From positions 1 to 64,000 of the forward strand of contig CAJULY010000012.1 of the NCBI GenBank assembly GCA_910587185.1: a stretch of DNA of 64,000 nucleotides, written 5' to 3'. The notes beneath the pieces were generated by a model that saw nothing but the letters and a program-made list of their open reading frames with translations, did not search any database and was not told the origin of the DNA. The position numbers and the translations under genes are program-made. The DNA comes from an uncultured Muribaculaceae bacterium. GTDB lineage: Bacteria; Bacteroidota; Bacteroidia; Bacteroidales; Muribaculaceae. This document shows, in pieces, positions 25,364 to 34,155 of the stretch; position 1 is the stretch's first letter, and every line of letters starts with the position of its first letter.

Positions 25364-26855
25364 GGACGGGCAGAAGACGGCGGCGGAAGGAATTCCAGTC
25401 GCGCCGGTCCATGCTGCTCCAACCGGCTTCCGCAAGCGCGAGAGCACGGGGAAAAGCCATGTAGGTCACGCGGTTGACATCAGGCATCGCCTCGGCCCAC
25501 AGAGTCCCCATGACACCGTCGATATTCCGGTTGTCGCCGCCGTAGGAAGGATCGAACCCATAGACTTGTTCAAGCGTGGTCTGAGGCATGCCCCAGTTGT
25601 TGAATTCCGGGAAATCGTTCCTGTATTGCGGATAATCGAGATAAGCGTATTCGCCGGGGGCCATCACAAGACGGTGGCCGCTTGCGGCGGTAAGCTCCAT
25701 GCACTTCGGGGTCAGCCCGGCACGCCATGTCACGAGCCGCACATCCTTCGGATAGTCGAACAGATATTTACGGGCCGGCATGCGGATGTTGTCAAGCTCA
25801 CACCACATCATGGGTTCCTTGCCATGCCTTCTCACCGAGCTGAAAATGCGGTCGAAGAAATAGGCCATTAGCTGCGTGGGGTTCTCAAGCCCGAGGGAGT
25901 CGGTCAGTGCGATGTCGCGTGAACACCGGTCCCAATTTGCGGCTATCGCTGACTCGTCGCCCCCGAGATGGATGTTTCGGGCCGGGAAGAGAGCGGCTAT
26001 TTCCGCTATGATGTCGTCGTAAATGTCATAAACGAAATCGCGTGAGGCGCAGAGCATCAGATTCGTAGTCGAGGCGAGATCTATTTTCACCGAATCGCCG
26101 GTGTCGCACATCAGCTCCGGATGAGCGTGAAGGAAAGCTGCAGTATGACCCGGAATATCTATCTCGGGAATAATCTCGACGTTGCGGTCAGCCGCGTAGG
26201 CGACAAGATCGCGCAACTCCGACTGAGTGTAATGCTTCTGACCGGCGGCAAGTTCCGGGCGGCTCTTGATCTCCACGCGCCAGCCCTGATCATCGGTCAG
26301 ATGAAGCTGAAGAGTATTGTATTTGTAACGCGACATCAGATCGACGAAGCGTTTCAGATCACCTACAGGCAGAAAATGGCGCGCAGGGTCAACCATCAGC
26401 GCTCTGAAGCCATAGCGGGGTGAATCGGTTATCTCCACGCATGGCAGGAGCCCCCTCGCACTCGCGCCACGGTCTGAGTCCATGATCTGGCCGAGCGTCA
26501 TTATTCCGTAATAGACACCGGCGTTGCTCCCGCCAGTCAGGCGTATCTCCTTCGGCGTAACGAGAAGCCTGTAACCTTCCCGGGGAAGAGAAGTGTCAGT
26601 CGTCAGGCGGACCGACGCTTTTTTCCCGGATGCTACCGGTGTTAATGGCTCAGACATCCCGCGCCACACCGAATCAAGCACGCTCCGGTTGAACGAGGAA
26701 ATATCATCGGCATAATATATGCCTTGCGCTTTCCGGGCGTCAAACGTGCCGGCACCATCTTTCAGCTGCGCGGGCATGGGGATAAGCCCGAGTTCCCGGG
26801 CTTGGACGGCGAACGAAACCACTGCCGCCAGAAAAACCACCATCAGTCTGTCCAT
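25299..26855 (-). CDS. Secreted beta-N-acetylhexosaminidase, GH20
   Basis: A 518-residue glycoside hydrolase removing terminal beta-linked GlcNAc or GalNAc, as from host mucin or chitooligosaccharides. The ATG at 26855 gives a signal peptide (MDRLMVVFLAAVVSFAVQA). An N-terminal GH20b domain (about 25-135) precedes the catalytic barrel, with LHLTDDQGWRVEIKS, PEIDIPGHTAAFLHAHPEL and the Asp-Glu pair in HLGGDESA near residue 300. No lipobox is visible, so likely periplasmic. It follows rfbC by 2 bp. Confidence 0.93.
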   Translation of the reverse strand: MDRLMVVFLAAVVSFAVQARELGLIPMPAQLKDGAGTFDARKAQGIYYADDISSFNRSVLDSVWRGMSEPLTPVASGKKASVRLTTDTSLPREGYRLLVTPKEIRLTGGSNAGVYYGIMTLGQIMDSDRGASARGLLPCVEITDSPRYGFRALMVDPARHFLPVGDLKRFVDLMSRYKYNTLQLHLTDDQGWRVEIKSRPELAAGQKHYTQSELRDLVAYAADRNVEIIPEIDIPGHTAAFLHAHPELMCDTGDSVKIDLASTTNLMLCASRDFVYDIYDDIIAEIAALFPARNIHLGGDESAIAANWDRCSRDIALTDSLGLENPTQLMAYFFDRIFSSVRRHGKEPMMWCELDNIRMPARKYLFDYPKDVRLVTWRAGLTPKCMELTAASGHRLVMAPGEYAYLDYPQYRNDFPEFNNWGMPQTTLEQVYGFDPSYGGDNRNIDGVMGTLWAEAMPDVNRVTYMAFPRALALAEAGWSSMDRRDWNSFRRRLLPVLTTLLSSGVSFRVPFEIYPVR

Positions 26856-26857
26856 AA

Positions 26858-27403
26858 TCAAAACGGCTCTATGTCATTGAACGGAATTCCACGCATATCT
26901 TTCTCCGACAGCAACATCTCCCCTTCGGGCAGCCGCCAGTCTATGGCCAGTTCCGGATCATTGAACCGGAGGGTGGCCTCGCACTCGGGAGCATAACGGT
27001 TATCTACCTTATACTGGAACTGAGCTTCATCGCTGAGCACTATGAAACCGTGGGCCATGCCTCTCGGCAGGAAGACCTGCCGCCCGTTTTCCTGTGAAAG
27101 CTCCACGGCTATATGGCGCCCGTAGGTGGGCGAACCGCCGCGAAGATCAACCGCCACATCAAGCACGCAGCCGCGAGAGACCCTGACCAGCTTGGCCTGC
27201 GCGAAAGCTCCTTTCTGGAAATGGAGGCCGCGGAGCACTCCCCTCCCCGATAGCGACTCATTGTCCTGAACGAACTCCACGGGACCTACATGGGCCTGGA
27301 ATTCCTCTTTTTTGAACGACTCCATAAAATAGCCCCGGGCATCGCCGAAACGGCGCGGCTCGATGAGCCATACTCCCGGAATATCCAATTCTGTATATTT
27401 CAT
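26858..27403 (-). CDS. rfbC: dTDP-4-dehydrorhamnose 3,5-epimerase
   Basis: A 181-residue cupin epimerase making dTDP-L-rhamnose precursor for surface polysaccharides. It has GVWLIEPRRFGDARGYFMES near the N-terminus, VLRGLHFQKGAFAQAKLVRV with catalytic His, VAVDLRGGSPTYGRHIAVEL and PRGMAHGFIVLSDEAQFQYK. Other rfb genes are not adjacent; the downstream partner is the GH20 enzyme, so this is a split rhamnose locus. Confidence 0.95.
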   Translation of the reverse strand: MKYTELDIPGVWLIEPRRFGDARGYFMESFKKEEFQAHVGPVEFVQDNESLSGRGVLRGLHFQKGAFAQAKLVRVSRGCVLDVAVDLRGGSPTYGRHIAVELSQENGRQVFLPRGMAHGFIVLSDEAQFQYKVDNRYAPECEATLRFNDPELAIDWRLPEGEMLLSEKDMRGIPFNDIEPF

Positions 27404-27545
27404 TGCTGTTCAGCTTTAAGCATTATAAGCATCTGTATTTCAAACACAAAGGTATAAATATTTTATCACACGTCAAAATCACCCGGCGCCCTCCGACCGA
27501 TTTTACACGAAAAATCAGTAAATTTGCAGCCAAAATCCATCAGTT

Positions 27546-28706
27546 ATGCCACGCCAAATCATTCTTGCCGACGATCCGGAAATAGCATGCTCTCTTCTCC
27601 CGCTGACATTCACCCGCCCTGTCAGCGAACTTCTCTTAGGACTCTCAACGCTGCGCAGCAAGTGGGAGCGTCTGCTTCCGGGAGACTATTCCTACATTAC
27701 GGCCGACTATCTCCGCGAACTCTACCCCAACGCGGAACCTGCCTCGGATACACTTGTGATCGCCTCCCACATCGTTGCCTCCCGAAGGCTGGCCGACACC
27801 GTGGCCCTGCTCCTCCCCGGCGAGGCGCTGACAAAAGGAGAGCGCACCATCGCCTATTGCGGCCGCCCCGAGCGCTTCATCCCCTATCCCGGAGAGGTCA
27901 CCTCAATCGAGTATGCCTACGATCTCTTCATCCATAACGCCGAAGAGATCCGCAACGATTTCGAACTGCTGACCGAGACCGAGGTGTCCCGTCCGCTGAG
28001 CAAGACATGCACCGTCATAGGCACATCGGCCCGCATTTTCCTCGATGAAGGCGCCCGCGCCGAGGGCGTGACATTCAATACAGAACACGGTCCTATCTAC
28101 GTGGGTCCCGGAGCTGAAATCATGGAGGGCTCATGTCTGCGCGGGCCTGTGGCTATTCTCGACCACTCCACCGTCAACATGCTGACACGCATCTACGGCG
28201 CAACAACAATCGGGCGTCACTGCAAGGTCGGCGGCGAGATCAACAACATTGTCATGCACGACTACACCAACAAGGCCCACGACGGATTTCTCGGCAATGC
28301 CGTTATTGGCTCGTGGTGCAATCTCGGAGCCGGTTGCGTGGCGTCGAATCTCAAGAACGATTATACCGAAATCAAGCTCTGGCACTATCCCACGCGTCGC
28401 TTCCGCCGCACCGGCCTGCAGTTCTGCGGCCTGATCATGGGCGACCACTCGAAGGCCGGAATCAACACCATGTTCAACACCGCCACCACCGTAGGCGTCG
28501 GCGTCAACATACACGGAACGGGGTTCCCACGCAATTTCGTCGGCTCATTTTCAGAAGGGGGCGCTACGATGGGGTACTCCGAGGTTCCCTTGTCGAAATT
28601 CTTCGCCATAGCGCGGCGCGTCATGGCGCGACGTCAGGTCGAGCTGACGCCCGAAATGGAACGACTCTTCACCACTCTCCACGCCCTGACCGACATCAAC
28701 CGCTGA
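27546..28706 (+). CDS. Alternative bacterial GlmU-like bifunctional enzyme
   Basis: A 386-residue protein matching the alternative GlmU type of Bacteroidetes (UDP-GlcNAc diphosphorylase/glucosamine-1-phosphate acetyltransferase, TIGR03991 by recall). The N-terminal half has the nucleotidyltransferase-like opening LLPLTFTRPVSELLLGLSTL; the C-terminal half is a left-handed hexapeptide helix (YVGPGAEIMEGSCLRGPVAI, NNIVMHDYTNKAHDGFLGNA, NLGAGCVASNLKNDYTEIKL). A TAAATTTG box lies 20 bp upstream at 27519-27526 but no clear TTTG partner. Divergent from rfbC. Confidence 0.85.
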   Translation: MPRQIILADDPEIACSLLPLTFTRPVSELLLGLSTLRSKWERLLPGDYSYITADYLRELYPNAEPASDTLVIASHIVASRRLADTVALLLPGEALTKGERTIAYCGRPERFIPYPGEVTSIEYAYDLFIHNAEEIRNDFELLTETEVSRPLSKTCTVIGTSARIFLDEGARAEGVTFNTEHGPIYVGPGAEIMEGSCLRGPVAILDHSTVNMLTRIYGATTIGRHCKVGGEINNIVMHDYTNKAHDGFLGNAVIGSWCNLGAGCVASNLKNDYTEIKLWHYPTRRFRRTGLQFCGLIMGDHSKAGINTMFNTATTVGVGVNIHGTGFPRNFVGSFSEGGATMGYSEVPLSKFFAIARRVMARRQVELTPEMERLFTTLHALTDINR

Positions 28707-28842
28707 AACTCCTCCACCCAATTCTCACTTGGTCAAATTTGCCCAATTGGCCCAACGAATAGAGCAGCTATCTCAGCTAACTAAGCTAATAGTTTTTAGA
28801 AACAGACTTCCTCTCCCTCCGATTCCTCCCTAACTTTGCGGC

Positions 28843-29580
28843 ATGTTGACCGCGAAGAAAATAAAATGCCGTCCCCGCTCCGTCGGGCAGCGAAACTGGG
28901 CCGCTCAGTTCGAGCGCTGGCTCGGCTACCCGCTTCACCGCGACGCCCGGCGCGCCATCTCCGTTCTTGAGCGTCAGCGCGCACAGCGCAAGCCTCAGCG
29001 TCTCTATCTCTGCGATGCCGACGCCGAAAAGGAAGCACTCAAGCAGGCTCTGGTCAACTATGTGCGCTGGCTCGCCACGGTCGTGCGTCCCGGCGCACCT
29101 TTCTGCATCGTCGGCAAGAACCGCAAGCAGCTGAACCGCCTTCTGCCCCACCGGTCGCGCAAAGCGTTGCCCGATCCCAAGTGGCAGCCTATCCTTTCCA
29201 CCGCCCGTTCTCCCGAATACTGCCGGGGTCTCAACTTTCCCATGGCCCTTATTCTCGACGGCGACGCTTACCCGCGTCGCGGACGTCATCTGACCCGCGT
29301 CTGGCGTTCGGTCATCCCGTGTCTGTCAATGGGCGAAGAGTCGCTGCTGGTGGTCCACGGAACCTACCGACCCAAGACCCGCGTCAACGTCTTCACCAAC
29401 GAGATCCGGCGTCCCTCGCGTCCGTGGCCCAACCTCGACCTCGCCCAGCCGCCCGATCCACCACCCGAAGAGGAACTGATCGAAAGGGAAGTCCTTCTCG
29501 GCATCCCTCCCGACCTCTCAATCTTCAATCAGATTTATCTCCCAGAACCAGAAGACTGCCCGTCAGTCCCGCTCTTCTAA
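28843..29580 (+). CDS. Orphan Arg/Pro-rich protein, remotely terminase-like
   Basis: A 245-residue cytoplasmic protein I cannot assign. It is rich in Arg and Pro. The middle has RGLNFPMALILDGDAYPRRG then LTRVWRSVIPCLSMGEESLL and VVHGTYRPKTRVNVFTNEI, an order that recalls the Walker-B and coupling-motif segment of phage terminase large subunits, but no Walker-A loop is present and the Walker-B Glu is missing. It is too short for a terminase. A TAACTTTG box (28831-28838) ends only 4 bp before the ATG, which would make the mRNA leaderless. Confidence applies to its being a gene. Confidence 0.7.
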   Translation: MLTAKKIKCRPRSVGQRNWAAQFERWLGYPLHRDARRAISVLERQRAQRKPQRLYLCDADAEKEALKQALVNYVRWLATVVRPGAPFCIVGKNRKQLNRLLPHRSRKALPDPKWQPILSTARSPEYCRGLNFPMALILDGDAYPRRGRHLTRVWRSVIPCLSMGEESLLVVHGTYRPKTRVNVFTNEIRRPSRPWPNLDLAQPPDPPPEEELIEREVLLGIPPDLSIFNQIYLPEPEDCPSVPLF

Positions 29581-29868
29581 GCGGCGCCATGACCGCCCCT
29601 CCTCCGGAAAAAAGAAGCCGTCCGACCCGTCCGAAATGTCTGACCCGTCCCTCCCCCGGAACCAATCATGGCAAAGAGCACATTGAAATTCTGGAAAACC
29701 TCGTCCGTCAACGGAAGGCCGTTGACCCCGCTCGGCTCATCTCAACCGCCCTGCTAACCCCCTCTTCCCGACAGCCCATGCTATGCCCTCTCGGCAATCC
29801 GTAAGTCCCGGCGCGATATGTCCTCTTTTTCCATGATTGTCAGGTTTTTTGAATATTTATCAGCCACT
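29581..29868. other. Gene-free spacer
   Basis: About 290 bp after the orphan protein hold no convincing gene. A 29-codon frame (from 29668, plus, beginning MAKSTLKFWKTSSVN) was seen but has no neighbour or motif support. Composition changes from GC-rich to AT-rich toward the right. Confidence 0.5.
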
Positions 29869-29924
29869 AAAAAAGCACTCCAATAATACTTTAAAATCCA
29901 ACAATTTCAAAATATTATTGGAGT
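29869..29924 (-). terminator. AT-rich inverted repeat ending the small-protein/membrane-protein operon
   Basis: ACTCCAATAATA (29877-29888) and TATTATTGGAGT (29913-29924) are perfect 12-bp inverted arms with a 24-nt AT-rich loop. On the minus strand the stem is followed by GC and a run of T (29869-29874), 17 bp after the stop of the 205-residue membrane protein. A terminator is the simplest reading. Confidence 0.6.
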
Positions 29925-29941
29925 ATATTATTGAATTTTAT

Positions 29942-30559
29942 TTATAAGAATACCGGGAAGTTTGCGAAAAGGACTTCGTGATAATAAAAATACAAGCACG
30001 AAACAAATGCAATCCGGATTGCGCCATCAATGACAATCTTCCAAACCGGTGTGGCCTTGTCATCTCGCCCGAAAACGGAGAAATACAGAATAATGTAATA
30101 TGACATAACGATGAAAGAAATCCAGACCGTCATCAACAATATTCTGCCGGAAGCACCTCCAGGCTCCGACCCATAAAGGCCAAGAGCTATCCCAAGTGCG
30201 ACGGTAAATCCTATGAGATATCTGCGATTGACCGCTGGCGAGCCATCCATCAAACCTTCTTGCCGTTGTTTCATCCAATTCATTTGCAGGAAAGCATAGA
30301 CGAGAAAAGACGTCACACAGAGAGCCGGAACACCAGGCATACCGCCGCCGTAAGGAAGATAGACAGCCAGCGCCACCACCCAAGCTTCGGCCATTCCACA
30401 GAAAATCATGATGGCGATCCGAAACAGCCTGCAGTCATCCTTTTTATCCAGTAACTTGCCGAGCTTGATCAACGACCACAAGGCGCCAAATGACAGAGCA
30501 ACTGCCGGAAGTCCCTTCAGGATCCCGCTCAAAAACGCACAAACATCGAAAGTTGCCAT
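29942..30559 (-). CDS. Polytopic membrane protein, unknown
   Basis: A 205-residue protein with about six hydrophobic helices (around 10-30, 45-70, 75-95, 113-130, 140-160, 175-200) separated by short loops, the longest being polar KQRQEGLMDGSPAVNRRY. I recognise no family. It lies 15 bp after a 40-residue hydrophobic small protein and both share one promoter and terminator, so the two probably act together at the membrane. Confidence 0.65.
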   Translation of the reverse strand: MATFDVCAFLSGILKGLPAVALSFGALWSLIKLGKLLDKKDDCRLFRIAIMIFCGMAEAWVVALAVYLPYGGGMPGVPALCVTSFLVYAFLQMNWMKQRQEGLMDGSPAVNRRYLIGFTVALGIALGLYGSEPGGASGRILLMTVWISFIVMSYYIILYFSVFGRDDKATPVWKIVIDGAIRIAFVSCLYFYYHEVLFANFPVFL

Positions 30560-30574
30560 AAAATATAAAATATC

Positions 30575-30697
30575 TTAATAATGAATAAATTCCGACTCAT
30601 TCCATGAGCTATTTTCGCAGGAATCAATCACTAAACCTACCAATCCTAATACTGCGGCAAATGACATCAGCATAGCCAGTTTCTTAAATCTTGACAT
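30575..30697 (-). CDS. 40-residue hydrophobic small protein
   Basis: Direct translation gives MSRFKKLAMLMSFAAVLGLV, then GLVIDSCENSSWNESEFIHY and a TAA at 30575. A basic start, one hydrophobic helix and a polar tail with one Cys suggest a single-pass membrane peptide; it could instead be a signal-like lipopeptide, but the Cys context (DSCE) is not a good lipobox. Support: a consensus promoter 65 bp upstream, and a 15-bp gap to the membrane-protein gene that follows. Confidence 0.6.
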   Translation of the reverse strand: MSRFKKLAMLMSFAAVLGLVGLVIDSCENSSWNESEFIHY

Positions 30698-30761
30698 ACT
30701 CTAAATACTTTAAACGATTAATAATTATTTTTTGCTAAAATTTCTGTCTTAACTCCGTTTA

Positions 30762-30792
30762 CAAAGTTAATTTCAATTATCTCAATTTACAA
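30762..30792 (-). promoter_or_regulatory. Promoter of the small-protein operon
   Basis: On the minus strand TTG (30790-30792), a 20-nt spacer and TAACTTTG (30762-30769). The predicted start would leave a leader of about 55 nt, AT-rich with little structure. Confidence 0.65.
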
Positions 30793-30901
30793 CAAAAACG
30801 CCTCGCTTAAAATTCCACACTTTCCGCCATACAACACATAAAATCAATGCATTACAAGATAGAAAAACATCAAATTTTCCTCACCCTGAAATATGTCTTA
30901 A

Positions 30902-31207
30902 CAATGCGGTTGAGTTAAGAAATTGATGTCATGCTTTTTCCCATCGGAGCCCGAAGGGCGTGCTGAAAGTAACCGGCCATGGAGCGAAGCGGAGTGGTCG
31001 GATAGGCATGATATATAATAATTGAGTCGCGGAGGGACGATTCTGTGGTACAGAACATTGCATCCACCACTGAGGCATCCCTCCGGGACGCCGGGACTTG
31101 GTATAGACTCTTTCCGTGCACTCCGCTGCGCTCCATACACGGTTAGGACACAGCGCGCCCCGGGGGGCTTGTCCATCAAGCCTTATCAGCTTAACTCAAC
31201 CACATTG
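30902..31207. mobile_element. MITE-like inverted-repeat element, copy 2
   Basis: A 306-bp non-coding element with 18-bp terminal inverted repeats: CAATGCGGTTGAGTTAAG (30902-30919) against CTTAACTCAACCACATTG (31190-31207), one mismatch. It is flanked by a perfect 11-bp direct repeat ATATGTCTTAA (30891-30901 and 31208-31218). It contains the 29-nt hairpin module at 30973-31001 and an inverted copy at 31114-31142. Most of the body is nearly identical to 230-533. It carries no transposase. A 10-11 bp duplication is compatible with several transposase families, IS4-like among them, but none can be named. Confidence 0.85.
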
Positions 31208-31252
31208 ATATGTCTTAAAAGTCTGATTCCCAATCAATCCATAATCGAATTC

Positions 31253-32509
31253 TTATATAATCTGATCGACAAATTTCCCCGCTTCCGACCCTAAGGCGTT
31301 CCTGATCCTCCCGATTATTCTTGACCGTTTATTGTAGTAGTATTTCAGTTTGATTCCGGTAAAAAGGCAGACGGCTCTTGGTGAGAAACCCGCATATAAA
31401 AGCGCGAGGAAGGTGATATCGTCATTTTTCAGGAAATGACATTCTGTCCTCAACCTGTCAATAATGCCGTCCATATATCTGTTGACCGAATCTACGATCA
31501 TCATGATATTTTTAGGCGAACGCATTTTTTCAAGTTCCCGCTCGATGTTTTTCACCACTGACAATCGCGCGTTTGAAGAGCTCTCCAATTCGAAATATTC
31601 ATTACACATGATATTAAGCTCCGACCATCTGTCGCGGAACAGCTGACGCACAGCCAGTTTGGAATCACTGAGATCATTACGCTTCTCCAATTGGCGTATC
31701 TGACGCTCCCGGGAGTCTATCGCATCTTTCAGCGAAGCAATCTGAGCCTCGTTTTCTTTCACATTGCTATCCAGAGTCGCATTGCGGCCACACTCATATT
31801 CCAGACGGGAGGAAACCACATACAGATCCAATATCTTGTTTCTGATTTCCGCATTCTTTGATCTGATATGGAATCTTATCAGTACACCGCTCACAATTAT
31901 TAATGCGCAAAACAGAATGAAAAGCGCCAGAATCACTATTTTAAGGAAATTTCTGCGGCCGATCTCGACATCCTGCTTGGAGGAGACATAGTCACCGAGC
32001 GCTACTGTTGCCGTCTGGCCGAGGGCTATAGCCTCTTCGCGCGATGAAACAGAATCAAAGATATGGTCGATTGCCTCGGTCAGTTTTCCGACCCATTGTT
32101 CATCACCCATCTCCTTCGCAAGATTACGCGCCCGCATGAACGGAACGAATGCCTTGGAAGGATGCCCGGTCTCTTCTAAAACCACCCCCTGATAATATAG
32201 CGCTTTGATCTGTCTTTTAGACGGCCATTTGCCATTATAATAAGCCGCCGAGGCTGAAATGGCAGAATCGGAGGATACGGGCAATCCTCTTTCAATCCGG
32301 GTCTGCACGGATAAAAGTCCGTAAAGGGCCCTGTCATCTTCGTCGCCGATAAGCGCCTGATCGACCTTCTTCAGCAACACCGAAGCTTCAGCCGGAGACT
32401 GATCGACAATACGCTCGGCCTCGTCCAGAAGCTCACATGCCGGGTCCCCGCAGGAAAGAAACAGCAGCAAGAAGATGAAGAGTATTGGAATCCGGGCTAT
32501 ATGTTGCAT
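31253..32509 (-). CDS. TPR/coiled-coil membrane protein with C-terminal helix-turn-helix-like end
   Basis: A 418-residue protein with a lipoprotein-type signal (ILFIFLLLFLSCGDPACELL). Residues about 25-165 are helical repeats resembling TPRs; a membrane helix follows (IVILALFILFCALIIVSGVL, about 190-210), then a long coiled coil (about 215-300) and a C-terminal region with LALLYAGFSPRAVCLFTGIK and NKRSRIIGRIRNAL, like LuxR-type HTH ends of Bacteroidetes TPR regulators (DUF6377-like by recall). It may carry an envelope signal to DNA or a partner. Start ATG at 32509. Confidence 0.7.
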   Translation of the reverse strand: MQHIARIPILFIFLLLFLSCGDPACELLDEAERIVDQSPAEASVLLKKVDQALIGDEDDRALYGLLSVQTRIERGLPVSSDSAISASAAYYNGKWPSKRQIKALYYQGVVLEETGHPSKAFVPFMRARNLAKEMGDEQWVGKLTEAIDHIFDSVSSREEAIALGQTATVALGDYVSSKQDVEIGRRNFLKIVILALFILFCALIIVSGVLIRFHIRSKNAEIRNKILDLYVVSSRLEYECGRNATLDSNVKENEAQIASLKDAIDSRERQIRQLEKRNDLSDSKLAVRQLFRDRWSELNIMCNEYFELESSSNARLSVVKNIERELEKMRSPKNIMMIVDSVNRYMDGIIDRLRTECHFLKNDDITFLALLYAGFSPRAVCLFTGIKLKYYYNKRSRIIGRIRNALGSEAGKFVDQII

Positions 32510-32580
32510 AAATGTTTGGATGGGCTACAAATGTAAAGATAGGAATTTTACGGCAATATCCCTACACATATAAAGTTTTA

Positions 32581-32615
32581 ACGGCGGATTCCCGTTGTTG
32601 TGGGGAATCCGCCGT
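32581..32615 (-). terminator. Terminator after the MFS transporter
   Basis: A perfect 13-bp stem, ACGGCGGATTCCC (32581-32593) with GGGAATCCGCCGT (32603-32615). On the minus strand it lies 21 bp after the transporter stop and is followed by TAAAACTTTA, a partial T tract. Confidence 0.8.
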
Positions 32616-32636
32616 CGGTATAGATGGAGATATTTA

Positions 32637-33950
32637 TCAGATTGCGTCCTCGAGGGCGTTGACAGCGTTTGCTTCATCAGCGCTAACCTTGGAGCTGACA
32701 GGCTTGGAACCGATCAGCGCATAGAAGAGCAGATAAGCGGCACATGCGATCACTACCCAGAACGAGTTGTAGTAGCCGGCGGCATCGGCAACGGCACCCT
32801 GGATTGCGAGCATTACGGCGCAACCGAACACCATTGTCATGAAGATACCGGAAGCGATAGCGGTGTATTTGCCGAGACCTTCCACTGCAAGGTTGAAGAT
32901 GGCGCCCCACATAACGGAAGTGCAGAGACCCACCAGAAGGAATGCGAAAATACCCAGAGGAATCTCCTGCCATACGATTGCGAGATTGCCCCAGTCAACA
33001 CCCGGGAAGTTGACCTTGACGCTTTCGGGAGCATACATACCGAAGAGAACGAGAACGATGGTTGCGGTAGCTACGGCAACGATCATGCTGCGGGCCGATA
33101 TCTTCGAGCCGATGGAAGCTCCGACGAAACGGCCTATGAGCATCATGAACCAATAGACGGCGATGATCAGACCTACGGTGCCGGCGGGAATGCCTTCACC
33201 GATGAGAAGCTGCTGCGAGTAGTTGGGGACACCGACCTCGATACCCATGTAGAGGAATATGGCGAGAGCGCCGAGAGCGAAGTGACGGTAGCTGAGCGCA
33301 CCCTTGATAAGGCTTACCTGAACGGGAGCCTGCTGGGGTTCCTTGATCTTGGTGAAGCAGATGACTATGAAAGCGACCACGAAGATAGCCAGAGCTATCA
33401 TGAGAGCCGGAGTGGCATCGGAAATTTTGGCTTTAGTAACGTCGCCTATGAGAGCGCCCATGAGGATGTAGCATGCAACGGCTGCCGACGAGTTGAACAC
33501 ACCGCCGAGCTGGATAAGCTTGTTGCCTTCGTTGCCGCCGCCGCCGAGAATGTTAAGCATGGGGTTCACAACGCAGTTGAGGATACACATGCAGAGACCG
33601 GCGATGAATGCTCCGATGAGATAGACAGTAAACACAAGACCGAGATTGGCCTGAGCGTCCATCAGACCGCTCACCCACTGGATCAGAATACCGGCTGCTC
33701 CGATGGCAAGACCAATAAGAGCCGTTTTCTTGTAGCCGAACTTGGCGATCAGCATACCCGCCGGAATACCCATTATGAGATAGGCGATGAAGTTACCGTA
33801 GTTTCCGATCTGGGCGAGCACATTGGAAATATCACCCTGATTTTTGATGATTGTGGCCATTGGTGTACACAGGTTGGTCACGAATGCAATCATCGCGAAA
33901 AGCGCTATCATCACTATGATGGCGCCCCATTGTTTAGAGTTATTGCTCAT
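32637..33950 (-). CDS. MFS transporter, sugar-type (FucP/GlcP-like)
   Basis: A 437-residue protein with about twelve membrane helices, from WGAIIVMIALFAMIAFVTNL to the last segment before EANAVNALEDAI. The loop IPAGMLIAKFGYKKTALIGL is the MFS signature between helices 2 and 3, and GASIGSKISARS echoes it in the second half. The pattern resembles FucP-type sugar/proton symporters of Bacteroidetes. Substrate cannot be read. Monocistronic, with own promoter and terminator. Confidence 0.85.
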   Translation of the reverse strand: MSNNSKQWGAIIVMIALFAMIAFVTNLCTPMATIIKNQGDISNVLAQIGNYGNFIAYLIMGIPAGMLIAKFGYKKTALIGLAIGAAGILIQWVSGLMDAQANLGLVFTVYLIGAFIAGLCMCILNCVVNPMLNILGGGGNEGNKLIQLGGVFNSSAAVACYILMGALIGDVTKAKISDATPALMIALAIFVVAFIVICFTKIKEPQQAPVQVSLIKGALSYRHFALGALAIFLYMGIEVGVPNYSQQLLIGEGIPAGTVGLIIAVYWFMMLIGRFVGASIGSKISARSMIVAVATATIVLVLFGMYAPESVKVNFPGVDWGNLAIVWQEIPLGIFAFLLVGLCTSVMWGAIFNLAVEGLGKYTAIASGIFMTMVFGCAVMLAIQGAVADAAGYYNSFWVVIACAAYLLFYALIGSKPVSSKVSADEANAVNALEDAI

Positions 33951-34029
33951 GATAGTAAATTGGTTTATTTGTTGATTATGTATATGCGATATAAGGTAAG
34001 AATTCCGGGGGAATCTTGTTTTCAGGGGT

Positions 34030-34059
34030 TAAAGTTAGCGTTTTTTTGCGACACGGCAA
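34030..34059 (-). promoter_or_regulatory. Promoter of the MFS transporter
   Basis: On the minus strand TTG (34057-34059), 19 nt, then TAACTTTA (34030-34037), one base off the TAnnTTTG box. About 75 bp before the transporter ATG. Confidence 0.5.
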
Positions 34060-34155
34060 TCAAAATCGATGAAAATTCGCCAAGATGGCTGATTTATGGA
34101 TTAAATTCGATAACTTTGCATCGTATTACACGACATACTTGAAACAGCATAACCG

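Noticed and set aside
28843..29580. Prophage remnant around a terminase-like gene
   Set aside because: No portal, capsid, tail, integrase or lysis gene nearby, and neighbours are housekeeping genes.
29181..29804. Plus-strand 207-codon frame overlapping the orphan protein
   Set aside because: It is a shifted frame of the Arg/Pro-rich gene, with no start context and low-complexity translation.
32595..34142. Long plus-strand open frame (515 codons)
   Set aside because: Antisense to the MFS transporter, rich in Asp/His/Glu as expected of a reverse reading of a membrane-protein gene.
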